Below are positions 24,701-34,588 of a DNA stretch of 64,000 nt, in pieces. Position numbers and translations under genes: made by a program. The stretch is taken from positions 24,493,835-24,557,834 of the forward strand of contig NC_003076.8 in NCBI RefSeq assembly GCF_000001735.4. Direction: 5' to 3'. A model generated the notes under the pieces. That model had not been told where the DNA came from, made no database searches, and saw only the letters and a program-made list of their open reading frames with translations. This stretch comes from Arabidopsis thaliana. Taxonomy: Eukaryota; Streptophyta; Magnoliopsida; Brassicales; Brassicaceae. Numbering within the stretch: position 1 is the stretch's first letter; the number at the start of each line of letters is the position of its first letter.

Positions 24701-27700
24701 ACCTGAAAAGTAGATAAAATCAGATTAGCATAGGTAAGACATATATGTAGAGAGTCTCTAATAGAGATTACTGCAAAAAAAATAAAACACCTTCTGAGAC
24801 TTAATTCTGTGTATTTCATCCTGCAATTTTATTGCGGCATCGTCACTTTTCTGCTTTTGTCTCATAAGCTGAGCCTGTGCATCTTGTTTCTTCTTCAGAA
24901 CAGAAACCTAAAAAGAAACAAAATACAATAAATTAGGAAAATGATATGTGAAAGACGAGTATAACTAAGAAATAAAACGGGAGTTACCTGTGTTTCAAGC
25001 GTGTTCAGTTTCTGAACATATTCTTCCTTCAGTTTCTGGGCACCATCTCCTGGTCCAGATGGTATGCTAGCAAGATTATGTCTCAAACCTTCGATTTCTC
25101 TCTGCATGCAATTTGATTTAGTCAAATATAGGCCCATAGTTCCACTCAAATACAGTATAAACAACAGAATACTGACCTGTAGTGCTCTTTTTTCCTGTTC
25201 TAGGTCATAAACTTTTTTCTCATAGTGTTGTTTGAGAACAGATGTACCACCACTTGAAAAGCGCTTCATTTCAGCCTTCATGAAAAATTGAAGTTATAGA
25301 CATACTATCTTAAGGAAATAGATGAAAGACTATAAAGAAGAGCACTCTAAACTTGAGAATAGTACCTCCTTTTCTTCAAGTCTCTTATCCAATTCCTTTA
25401 GCTCCATATCCAACTTTTCTTGAAGTGAGCAATGTTCAATCTCTTTTTCTTGAAATTCAAGTTCATCTGCATACAAGGTTAAGCTACTCAAACAGAGTTC
25501 TTATTGAGAAAATTCTCTCATATATTAAATCAGGGAAAAAAAATTCAGCCTAACAATCTGCAAGTAGTAGACAAACAAGTTGTGTTTTGTTAGCATCTAA
25601 ATATTTAAGTGTTCCAGCTTCTTTCTGCAAGGCAAGCAAAAACAAATGCTAAAACAACAGTTAAGGTACCAACCAGTGACATCCATCACTTTGTCTTCAC
25701 AATCTGACGACTCATTGGATGAGGGAAACAAGACATTGTTCGAACGAGGCCCAACGTCATAGGAATCATCCGAATATTGGTGGTTACTGGTTTTCTTCAA
25801 GTTTTTGATATGCAACAGTTCTCCTTCTAGCTCTTGAATTTTCGAGACATACTTGTTCACCAAACCAACATCCTGGAAAATTAGACATTTCAGCGAAAAA
25901 ATACACTCGCTCATAAACTTCAACTAAGGAATCATAAAGGAAATCTCACCTCATTTTGGCAGGATTCAATCTCATCCAAGGATTTACCATTACGAACAGA
26001 TTCAATTATCATTATAAGTTTGTCCTTTTCAACCTAAAATAGATGGAAAATAAGTGTAAAGTGCTAGATGCCATAAAAGTTTGATCCATCAAAAAAGAAT
26101 GAGTAGAAGAAAAACCTGAGCATCATAAGCACGCTTTGAGAAATGCTCAGACGCGACTCTCCGTTCTTGAAGTTCATTGTGTAGCTCACGATTGCTTGCC
26201 TCAAGTAGTGATATCTTATGCTTGAGAATCTAACAGGTTTTATAGTAGTTTAAGTATAAGAAAATGTTACTAGAAAAACTGTCACTATTTGTCTCAGATC
26301 AGATTGAATACCTGGAGCTCATCAAAAGCACCACTATCACCCCTATAGAACAAGAGTTCTGTTTGCAGTTGCTCAATTTGGCTCCGCATTCTTTGCATTT
26401 GTGCGGTTGCTGGGTCTCGATTGATCTAAGTATTAGAAGAAATGACAAGAATGTTAGGCCACAAATGATATCTATAGTTGAGAATTCATAATTAAAAGCA
26501 AGAACTAACATATAAGTACCACTGCTTTGTTTTGAATATTGCGAGCACGATTTGCGTATTTGAGCGTATTTAAAGTTTCCTCAGCATTTGTATCAGCGGG
26601 ACTTACACAAGCTGCAACATTCAGAGATCATAAATTATGTGATCCAATAGATGGGTGAAAACAGTTCTGTCTAATACTTGGATCATAAATGAAATGTTTG
26701 AGAAACCATACCAATCATCACAGTTTTGCTATTGCCACCAAGAGAATCCTAAACAACAGATAATTACCATTAGTTTTTCTTTTTCATAACCATATATTTA
26801 CAAGGGCATGTAGTTCAATTGAAAATGTATTTACGTGTATAAACAAACACATAGGGAACCTTGATACCTGTAGCAAACGAGTTAACTTGCTGTCACGGTA
26901 AGGAACGTGACCTCCTTCCTTTCTCTTTTTCTCATCTCCAAGTGCACTTATAACATTTCCAAGAGCTAATAGACCTTTGTTGATGTGAATACCTGTGTAA
27001 ATATTGATGAAATAAACCTTATAGTTTAGTCATAGTCTCTTTTAAGAAACCAGAAAGAATATTTATACAACTTTATACATCATAAAGATAAACATGAGAT
27101 AGATAACCTTCTTTTAAACGCATCCCATCAGCTCCTGTTCGTTTTGCACGTTCTGACCCCGCTAGGTCAACCAAATGAAGCTTTGCACATAATATATCTT
27201 CACCTCCATCTTCAGTTGTTGTGCAAGAACCACCGGCAATCTTCTTTTGTTCCAGAGTGATTGTGAAGATTGCATGGGACCGACTAAAAAAGCAAGAAAC
27301 AAACATTACATTAGTATACTTGTAAGAACTATAATTTCTTAATATTGGTCATAGAATATGATCTAATAATGAAATTTTATCTTGATGCAAAAGTACTCAT
27401 AACTCTACTAGTGGATCAGCCACATTAGCTCTTTCAAGTATTGAAGTAGTTATAAAGAAAACGGAATGAAAACAGTGCATTTCAAATTACAAATTCACCT
27501 TGACTGGCTATTCATGTTTGTGCTGCCTGTAGCTCGAGACAAAGAGCCTCGTGCTAGAAACGAGCCCATCTCCTCTTTCGTCTTGACTTCAGCCTCAGTA
27601 ACTCCAGCCAATGTTATTCCTCCACTGGCAGTTTCCCTGATTTGAATTGGAGCTCGTGAGAGAGCAGTGTGCTTTGCTTGAACGCCACTGTCATTTTTAA

Positions 27701-28677
27701 GGAGGGCCGAAGAATTTGAGTCCAGCAAATCAAAAACTTCTTCCTTAAAAATCTGCATTTAAAGGTAAAAATCAGCAAGTGAAATATACAAATCAAATCT
27801 CAAATAACAAACACAGAAGCTGTTTCTACCTCAATAAAAGACACTCGTATCAATAGTTCAGATGAATCTTTGGTTGTCTCCACTCTTCTAAATATATCCT
27901 CCATAACGTTTGGTATAACGCCACCATTTGTGCAATCTCCACTATAATTAGTACCCATGGTATAGGTTTTACCTGAACCAGTCTTCAATTACAACAAACA
28001 AACAATGAATTTGATGGATCAAACCAAAAAAAAAAACACGTAGCTAAAGGGAACTGCAGAGTTTAGAGAATTTAAAAACAAACCTGGCCATAAGCTAGAA
28101 CAGTGGCATTGTATCCTTTAAACAATGCATCCACAAGTGGAGCAACACAGTGATTGTAAATCTCCGAACACGGATAGCCACCATTTCCGTAGACGAAATC
28201 ATAAGTAAATGTATGCGAACCAATATGTACCTGTTTCAGTTCATAAGAAATTCCAACAAAATGAGTTTTATCAAAGTTCGAATCTTTAAACATATTTTCA
28301 GCAAAAAAAAAAAAACATTCACGCATCAATTGATTTCCCGAATTGAACCGAATCAGTTCTATGTGAAAACAAATCCCAAATGTTTCAAAATTCGAATCTT
28401 ACAGCAAAACTATTAACTGATGAAGAATAAACGTTATTTCTCATTCGCGCATAAATTTGATTTCCCGAATTTAACCAATATATAATCCCACGAATCTTAT
28501 CAAAACTGAAAAACTCTCAGAAGAAATAAACGCAGAAAAAACGAAAAACCCTTCCAATTGAATTACCTGTGGCTCTTTGGGAGCCACGGTGATGCAATCT
28601 GTGCATCCGTTCAAAAGCTCCGGTGTAATTAACGGACGGATGTTGACGGCAACCCTAACGCACTCTGTGCTCTCCAT
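21738..28677 (-). CDS. KIN4C: Kinesin-4 family chromokinesin (KIN-4C)
   Basis: Microtubule motor of the kinesin-4/KIF4 class (AT5G60930 by position). Start chosen at 28677 ([16 protein letters not shown]), the normal beginning of a kinesin motor; an in-frame frame upstream adds unrelated residues. Early exons are 28677-28567, 28230-28084 and one from 27982; well over 15 exons follow. The motor holds the P-loop [12 protein letters not shown], split by an intron between Q and T; switch [14 protein letters not shown]; and switch [14 protein letters not shown] long coiled-coil stalk fills about 26.5-23 kb. The tail (22455-22578) has a Cys-rich block with [12 protein letters not shown] and KCSNR, aligning with the KIF4 cysteine-rich/CXC domain. 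Downstream are a perfect D-box (RKPLSDIGN) and KEN boxes. Divergent from CSTF50 with a shared promoter of about 580 bp. Total length was not added exon by exon. Confidence 0.9.
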
Positions 28678-28987
28678 AACCGCCGAGCAGAAACCCAGAA
28701 AACCTCTGGTTACGGATCTAATCCAGAAACGAAACCTCAAATCAACACCACGAAAATGTAGATCCAATCCAGAAACGGAGGAGCTAGGGTAATTTTCGAG
28801 AAGAAAATTCTCAGGAAATGCGATTTTTGAGAATTCAAATTTTGAAGAGAGAGAGAGAAAGAGAGAAGGGGGACTTTTGTTTATTTTGAGAGGTCAACAA
28901 TTAAAAAACAAGAAAGGCAAAACTTAAAACCATTATGGAAATTAAAATTATAAGCGCCGCTCAGGTACGAATTCAAATTTTCTTTGA

Positions 28988-28996
28988 GACCGTTAC
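28988..28996 (-). promoter_or_regulatory. MSA-like mitosis-specific element
   Basis: On the kinesin strand the sequence reads GTAACGGTC, containing the AACGG core bound by three-repeat MYB (MYB3R) factors in G2/M genes. It lies about 310 bp upstream of the kinesin ATG, which fits a mitotic motor. Motif match only. Confidence 0.5.
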
Positions 28997-29033
28997 GCAC
29001 GTGTCATGCACATGATCATCACTAAAATATCAT

Positions 29034-29114
29034 AGGCCCATTATTTTATATTTCAGCCCATATTTTAATATCAAAGGCCCATTAGTTTATATTTCAGCCC
29101 ATAGTTTTAAATAT
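29034..29114. repeat. 41-bp tandem repeat of GGCCCA/GCCCA promoter elements
   Basis: Two adjacent units: AGGCCCATTA-TTTATATTTCAGCCCATA starting at 29034 and again at 29075, then a partial third start (TGGCCCATG, about 29115). Each unit carries two Site II-like (TGGGCY) elements, the usual TCP-bound motifs of housekeeping plant promoters. Confidence 0.7.
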
Positions 29115-29257
29115 TGGCCCATGTTGATCTTTGTTTCTGAAGAGGAGGAGGAAGAAGACGATGGTTGACACTTGACAGAGTAAGCTCAGAAATGGCGACT
29201 CTGGTTTCGAATTGAACTTGTGAGGAAGGTTTTTAGGGTTATAAGGTGATAAAGAAA

Positions 29258-31821
29258 ATGGGGAATAGTGGAGATTTGGAGCAGGCTCTGCAAGATGGGA
29301 ATATCTTTAGACAGCTCAATGCTCTTATTGTAGCTCATCTCCGTCATCACAATCTCTCACAAGTATGTTTTTGCTATCGTTCTTCATCTCACTCAGATTC
29401 CAATTTTGTATCTTTACATACGCACGCCAATTTGGATTGGGATTTCTGGGTCTATCTATTTTTGGATTGTTTTTTGAAACTTTGAAATTCATTTATAGAT
29501 GAAGTAAGTGCTAAAAGTTTGGATTTTTCATTACTGTTGAATGGTTAAAATTTTGATTTTTGAGATCAAATGTTTAGGTTGCAAGTGCGGTTGCTTCAGC
29601 AACAATGACACCATTGAATATTGAGGTTCCTCCAAACCGTCTTTTGGAGCTTGTTGCAAAGGTTATTGTTTTGCACCCTCTGAAGTTTCTGTATATTTTT
29701 TTGGAGTCTGTGAAGAAATGTTTTGGTTCTGAGATGAGAACAGGGTCTTGCAGCGGAGAACAATGGGACATTGAGAGGTGTTTCTTCATCAGTCTTGTTA
29801 CCTTCTTCTTATGGATCAATCACTACTCCTCGAACAGCTTCTATCGACTTTAGGTGATGTCCCTTTCTGCAATAAGTTATGTTTCTTAAGAGATGAAATC
29901 AAAACTGCTTACCATCTAAAGAATGTTTGGAATTGTTCGAACTAGTGTTAATCATGCGAAGGGCTCATCAAAGACTATCCCAAAGCATGAATCAAAGACG
30001 CTATCAGAGCACAAGGTATATATATTTGCGTTGTTTATGTCTCAGTAGACACAACTTTGTCTAACCCTTAATAATGTTTTTCTCCAAGCTATTTTATTTT
30101 ATTTTGGCTGATATGTTTATGAATTTTGTAGAGCGTTGTTAGGTGTGCAAGATTTAGTCCTGATGGAATGTTTTTTGCTACTGGTGGTGCAGACACATCT
30201 ATTAAGCTCTTTGAGGTACCAAACTTTTGTCATATTCATTGTACCAACTTTTTTTCCTTCAAGCATCGTCAAGAGTTGATAGTTCTGTGGATATTCCGTG
30301 TTGTTTCTTTGAGGTGCCAAAAGTTAAACAGATGATTTCAGGAGATACTCAAGCTCGACCATTAATACGGACTTTTTATGATCATGCTGAAGTAAGCGTT
30401 TCTTTCTTCAAAATTTTTGCCGTTCTGATTTTGTGTATCTCTTAAACAGGCTCTTAAATTAGTGATAATCATTTGCAGCCGATAAACGATCTTGATTTCC
30501 ACCCTCGGAGCACAATCCTAATATCTAGTGCCAAAGACAACTGTATAAAGTATATATTTACGTTTTCCCTACCTAAAATGAATTCTCTTGGTGATTACAA
30601 GAAAAGTTTGTGTTCAACTCGTTTTTGTGTCATTTCTTGTGACGTGGTAGGTTCTTCGACTTCTCCAAAACCACGGCTAAACGAGCATTCAAAGTTTTTC
30701 AGGTAGAGATCATGGTTGTTATATCAGTTTCTGTTTAGCTACATGTTGAAAACACTGTATCTCATCCAATCTTTAACTCCAAATTCTGCAGGATACCCAT
30801 AACGTGCGCTCTATATCTTTTCATCCGTCAGGAGAGTTTCTTCTTGCAGGTGATTTTCTATTATAGTTTGAATTCAAAGAGAAAAAGGTTCTCTTTGAAT
30901 TCAAACTATGATTCAGATGACAATCTTTTCATGATATTGCGAAACTGAAAACTTGGCCTTTGCAGGAACCGATCATCCAATTCCACATCTGTACGATGTA
31001 AACACATATCAGTGCTTTCTTCCTTCAAACTTCCCTGACAGTGGAGTAAGTGGAGCCATTAATCAGGTACGTCACACGTTATCTGATAAATGTTAATTGT
31101 GCGTTCTATAAACATCTCTTAAGATGATCAAGGATTCATGGCTGTGAGATTCATGGTTTTTTTAGGTGAGATATTCTTCCACGGGATCCATCTACATTAC
31201 AGCCTCAAAGGATGGAGCTATTCGACTCTTTGACGGGGTTAGCGCAAAGTGTGTTCGCTCCATTGGCAATGCACATGGAAAATCAGAGGTCACAAGCGCA
31301 GTGTTCACTAAAGATCAAAGGTAAAATGCAGACTCAATCAATTATCTCTGAGAATCACTAGTTTTTCCCAATAGTTCATGGCAGAACAATTGATTGATCA
31401 TATGGCTTTTGTTAGGTTTGTTCTCTCATCCGGTAAGGATTCCACAGTTAAGTTATGGGAAATAGGCTCAGGTCGAATGGTAAAGGAATATCTTGGAGCA
31501 AAGCGGGTAAAACTGCGGTCTCAGGTGACTCGTTTTCTCAACCTTTTGAGACAAAAATATTCACTTCGTCGACTAATTCTAACTGGCCTTCACTGTTGTG
31601 TTTTGCAGGCAATTTTTAACGACACTGAAGAGTTTGTAATCTCCATAGATGAAGCAAGCAATGAGGTCGTTACATGGGATGCTAGAACCGCAGATAAAGT
31701 GGCAAAGTGGCCTTCTAACCATAACGGTGCACCACGGTGGATCGAGCACTCGCCGGTTGAATCAGTCTTTGTTACTTGTGGAATAGATAGATCAATTCGG
31801 TTCTGGAAGGAATCCGTTTAG
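29258..31821 (+). CDS. CSTF50: CSTF50, cleavage stimulation factor 50 kDa-like WD40 protein
   Basis: Nuclear WD40 protein of the pre-mRNA 3'-end processing complex, orthologous to human CstF-50 (AT5G60940). ATG at 29258 (MGNSGDLEQALQDGNIFRQL). Mapped exons include 29258-29362, 29578 onward, 29744-29853, 29946-30015, 30132-30215, 30314-30391 and 30479-30549; the last exon ends TAG at 31821. The N-terminal part matches the CstF-50 dimerisation region; the rest carries WD repeats with recognisable blades (FSPDGMFFATGGADTSIKLFE, SISFHPSGEFLLAG, SSGKDSTVKLWE, VTCGIDRSIRFW). One intron (30850-30965) contains a perfect 21-bp inverted repeat. The 3' flank immediately enters the duplicated COBL5 3' fragment, so the 3' UTR is antisense to COBL5. 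Confidence 0.92.
30863..30909. repeat. Perfect 21-bp inverted repeat (hairpin) in CSTF50 intron
   Basis: Left arm 30863-30883, loop 30884-30888 (aaagg), right arm 30889-30909. The right arm is the exact reverse complement of the left. The hairpin makes up about 40% of the 116-nt intron 30850-30965. Confidence 0.95.
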
Positions 31822-31832
31822 ATGAGAATCCA

Positions 31833-32076
31833 ATCAATCAAAGTAGTGTATTTTATTCTCTTAAAACATAAACCATACATGAAAAAAAAAAAAAATCCGT
31901 TGTTCATGTTGCTTTGTAGAAGACGCAAGTAATCTTCCAGGTCACTGCAAAAGAACGAAATCAAAGCAGGTGAGCTTCAAAACCAGAATTACAGATTTGT
32001 TGAGGTTTGTTTCTGTTGTGAAACTTACTCAGGGCTGTAGTCACTCTCCTTCTGTCGGAGGTTATAAACCTACTGA
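31833..32076 (-). pseudogene. Duplicated 3' end of COBL5 (fragment)
   Basis: Matches 33203-33472, the 3' flank, last exon, last intron and end of exon 3 of COBL5, with scattered substitutions and a small deletion. Shared landmarks are taaaacataaaccatacatg, gttcatgttgctttgt-gaag, ttacagatttgt-gaggtttgt and gtgaaacttact-agggctg. It stops abruptly at about 32070-32076, where half a tRNA-Ala gene begins. It cannot be expressed as COBL5, but it lies in the 3' flank of CSTF50 in antisense orientation to COBL5. Confidence 0.85.
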
Positions 32077-32120
32077 GCTTCGCATGCGGGAGGAACGGGG
32101 TTCGATATCCCGCACCTCCA
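32077..32120 (+). pseudogene. tRNA-Ala 3' half (fragment)
   Basis: Corresponds to 36371-36414 of the intact tRNA-Ala(CGC) gene: anticodon loop, variable region, T arm and 3' acceptor strand. It carries substitutions, including a changed T arm (gttcgatatcc for gttcgattccc). The 5' half is absent and replaced by COBL5 sequence, so no cloverleaf can form. Confidence 0.9.
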
Positions 32121-32309
32121 TCTTCTTTACTAAATCGAGTTTTTATTTTATTTTGCATTCAAAACAAAAAAAATTAGTGCATAGAGTCTTCATAAAATTA
32201 ATGCATATTACTGTATTTCTTACTTAAATGTTGTTCGTTTTACTCTTGGGAGTTTCAACTCTATTCAAATTTATAAACGGCTAATTAATAAATGTTTATT
32301 AAAAGAATC

Positions 32310-32368
32310 CAAAGACGTTAATCAAGATAATTAATACTATAGTTTTGTTCCTTTCCATTTAAATAGGC
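32310..32368 (+). promoter_or_regulatory. Conserved promoter block of prolamin-like gene A
   Basis: AAAGACGTTAATC, then AATTAATACTATAG and a TATA-type TTTAAATAGG at 32358-32367. It is nearly identical to 36600-36658 before gene B. A diverged version (48525-48586) precedes the broken third copy. Conservation across copies suggests it is the functional promoter. Confidence 0.6.
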
Positions 32369-32463
32369 AAGTATCTTATTGATGTTCATAAATCAACCAT
32401 TAAACATATATTTTGCTATACTAAACAAAGTTTTCTTTCTTTGCTTCTTCTCAATATCTCAGT

Positions 32464-32802
32464 ATGTCTACTAAAAATGTGATTTCATTTTTAATGGTCA
32501 TATGCATCATAGTCTCCGTAAATGCAAGACCACTTTTTTCGTCTATTTTTACTGATCCATATCCGTACCTTAATAGTTTACCAGGATTTTTTCATGTATT
32601 CAGATGTTATTCATCTGTGATGAAATTTCCAATATGCGTTATACAAACTACTGAATCCGTACGTAATAAGCGATGGGAAATCAGTCCTTATTGTTGCAAG
32701 GCATATTTACATACCAAAGATTACTGCTTGCCAAAAATTCCCTACATGCCAAAATTTCCTTCTTTCATAAGAAATCATTGTAAAAAAGTTGTTCGCAAGT
32801 AA
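32464..32802 (+). CDS. Small secreted prolamin-like (ECA1 gametogenesis-related type) protein, copy A
   Basis: A 112-aa intronless gene. It has an N-terminal signal peptide (VISFLMVICIIVSVNA, cleavage expected after about residue 21) and a mature domain with six cysteines at residues 48, 58, 77, 78, 88 and 106: the C-C-CC-C-C pattern of the plant prolamin-like/ECA1 family of small secreted reproductive proteins, which includes EC1. It is nearly identical to copy B at 36752-37090 and more distant from the broken copy at 48665. It sits in a copied 1.1-kb segment flanked by two copies of the COBL5 3' end. No function can be assigned beyond likely secretion; expression in gametophytic tissue is a family-based guess. 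Confidence 0.75.
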   Translation: MSTKNVISFLMVICIIVSVNARPLFSSIFTDPYPYLNSLPGFFHVFRCYSSVMKFPICVIQTTESVRNKRWEISPYCCKAYLHTKDYCLPKIPYMPKFPSFIRNHCKKVVRK

Positions 32803-33202
32803 AATTTTAATATATCTATATATATGTGAATCTTTTAACAAAAATAAAGTTATTATATTTTAATTAAAGTTATTATATTTTAAATAAAGTTGATTTGGTA
32901 AATGTTGTACTCAAAAACTACAATGATACAAATAATAGCACTTCAACATTTACTTTTCAATGTTTCATCTTTCTTTAGTTAATAAACTTTACTGAAAGCA
33001 TCCACGCTTTGCAAGACATATAAACATATAGTTACAGGTTTAATCTTTAAAAAGAATTATGTATTTATAATTACGAACATTTGAAAATTCAAATCAGCAA
33101 ACATGGTGAATAGAATATGTCTTGATCATGGAAATCACACATTCTAATACGTCTGACCACTCAAGTCTTTGATTTTGTAGCCGGTAACACACTATGGAAG
33201 AA
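32803..33202. other. 3' flank of prolamin-like gene A (duplicated segment)
   Basis: Similar over its length to 37091-37445 downstream of copy B, including ttcaaatcagcaaacatggtgaa, ggaaatcacacattctaatacgtctga and gtagccggtaacac. Homology ends at about 33190-33202, where the intact COBL5 3' flank begins. Confidence 0.75.
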
Positions 33203-33322
33203 AATAATTAAAATAGTGTATTTTATTTTCTTAAAACATAAACCATACATGATAATACAAATCCATATAAACTCTGGAGAAAGATTTGCTTATGATAATG
33301 TTCCTTTGGAGAGTTGCGTTGT

Positions 33323-34171
33323 TCATGTTGCTTTGTGGAAGACGCAAGTAATGTTCCAGGTCACTGCATAAGAACAAAAAAAGAAGCAGGTGAGTCTCAA
33401 AATCAGAATTACAGATTTGTCGAGGTTTGTTTTTGTTGTGAAACTTACTTAGGGCTGCAGTTATTCTCCTTTTGTCGGCGGTTGTAAACCTCGTTGGTCT
33501 AACGTTCTTACTCGGTCCACATATGTACTGTTGTTTAGGTGCCGTGAACATGAAGTTTGCCGGCATCCGAGCAGTCTTAACCGAGTTACCAGCGCTACCA
33601 ACAGATAACTGGAATGCACTTTCTGAACCAGGTTTTAAGACACCGCTTTTGCAGCAATTAGCGATCTGCTGATTGAAAGGAGTTCCGGGAAGCAAATCGA
33701 CAACTGTTGGCTTACGAACGCAGGACTGCGGGATATTTCCTTTGAACATGGAACAACCTCCTTGCCCTGTCGTTTTTGCACCCAACATGTTCCAGATCAC
33801 TTCTTTCTTGGTCCCTCTCCAGCTCATTTTCCATCCTGGAATCGAACGTTGCTTCTGGTAATTGTAGGCTGTAACCACTGCCTGAGATAGAGTCAATTTT
33901 GAAGTTAAAGCAGACTCTGAGATTTTGTGAGACACGAAGAAGAAGAACTTACAACGTAGCCATCAGGCGTCCAGTTCAAGAGATCCCATTTGACTGTGAT
34001 GTTTCCATAGTTGCTGGTGAGAGCTTCTGCAGATTAAAGAACATAAAAGACTTTTGAAGTTTTAGAAAAGACAAATGCAGGTGATTGTGTACAAGGAAAT
34101 TTACCTGTAGAAATGAGACAGGAAAAAGAAACCAAGAGCAGGACAATCATCGTGGAGAAGAGAGACTCCAT
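33323..34171 (-). CDS. COBL5: COBL5, truncated COBRA-like protein
   Basis: COBRA-family member (AT5G60950). Exons 34171-34105, 34026-33953, 33881-33449 and 33363-33323 total 615 nt, or 204 aa. It has an N-terminal signal peptide (MIVLLLVSFSCLIST) and the N-terminal COBRA domain (NITVKWDLLNWTPDGYV, KPTVVDLLPGTPFNQQIANCC). The last exon reads MTWNITCVFHKAT then stop, where COBRA continues into its CCVS region. The CCVS motif, the C-terminal half and the GPI signal are all missing, so it should be secreted rather than anchored. A copy of its 3' end lies at 31833-32076. Confidence 0.93.
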
Positions 34172-34588
34172 TCTTGTGGTTCCGATGTGAACAGAGACAG
34201 AGAGAGACTTTGTAAGAATATAGATCAAGGCGACGACTTTGACTAGTATACATTTGCACGTTGATATGCCTTTATACACGGGATCTTGTTTTAACTTTAA
34301 TATATTAGATAATTAACAAAGATTAGCTGACTTGATCCGTTATAATTAAACTCAACTTGGATGTACAAGAGAAGCATTCAATTAACCAAGAAACCTAATT
34401 TTACCTCCGATTCTTGAGCCAAGCATGAACTCTTAGTAAACGTTACACTGAGACAAAACAAAAGATTATTGGGACAATTTGCTCATGATCAAGCAAAATG
34501 ATGAGTACTCTTGACAATATCTTAAAAAGGAAAGAACAAAGACAATAATCTTTAGAAAATTCTATCAGATGTTGAAGATTCATCAGCA
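34172..34588. other. COBL5 promoter / PNM1 3' flank
   Basis: AT-rich spacer of about 420 bp between two minus-strand genes. No further element was recognised. Confidence 0.5.

Larger units (their letters stand above)
28678..29257. promoter_or_regulatory. Bidirectional promoter, kinesin-4 / CSTF50
   Basis: Divergent spacing of 580 bp between the two start codons. It contains an MSA-like element toward the kinesin (28988-28996), an ACGTG core (28999-29005) and a tandem pair of 41-bp units rich in GGCCCA/GCCCA (29034-29114). Confidence 0.65.

Noticed and set aside
32077..32120. Second functional tRNA-Ala
   Set aside because: Only the 3' half is present and the T arm is altered; the 5' half is COBL5 sequence, so no cloverleaf.
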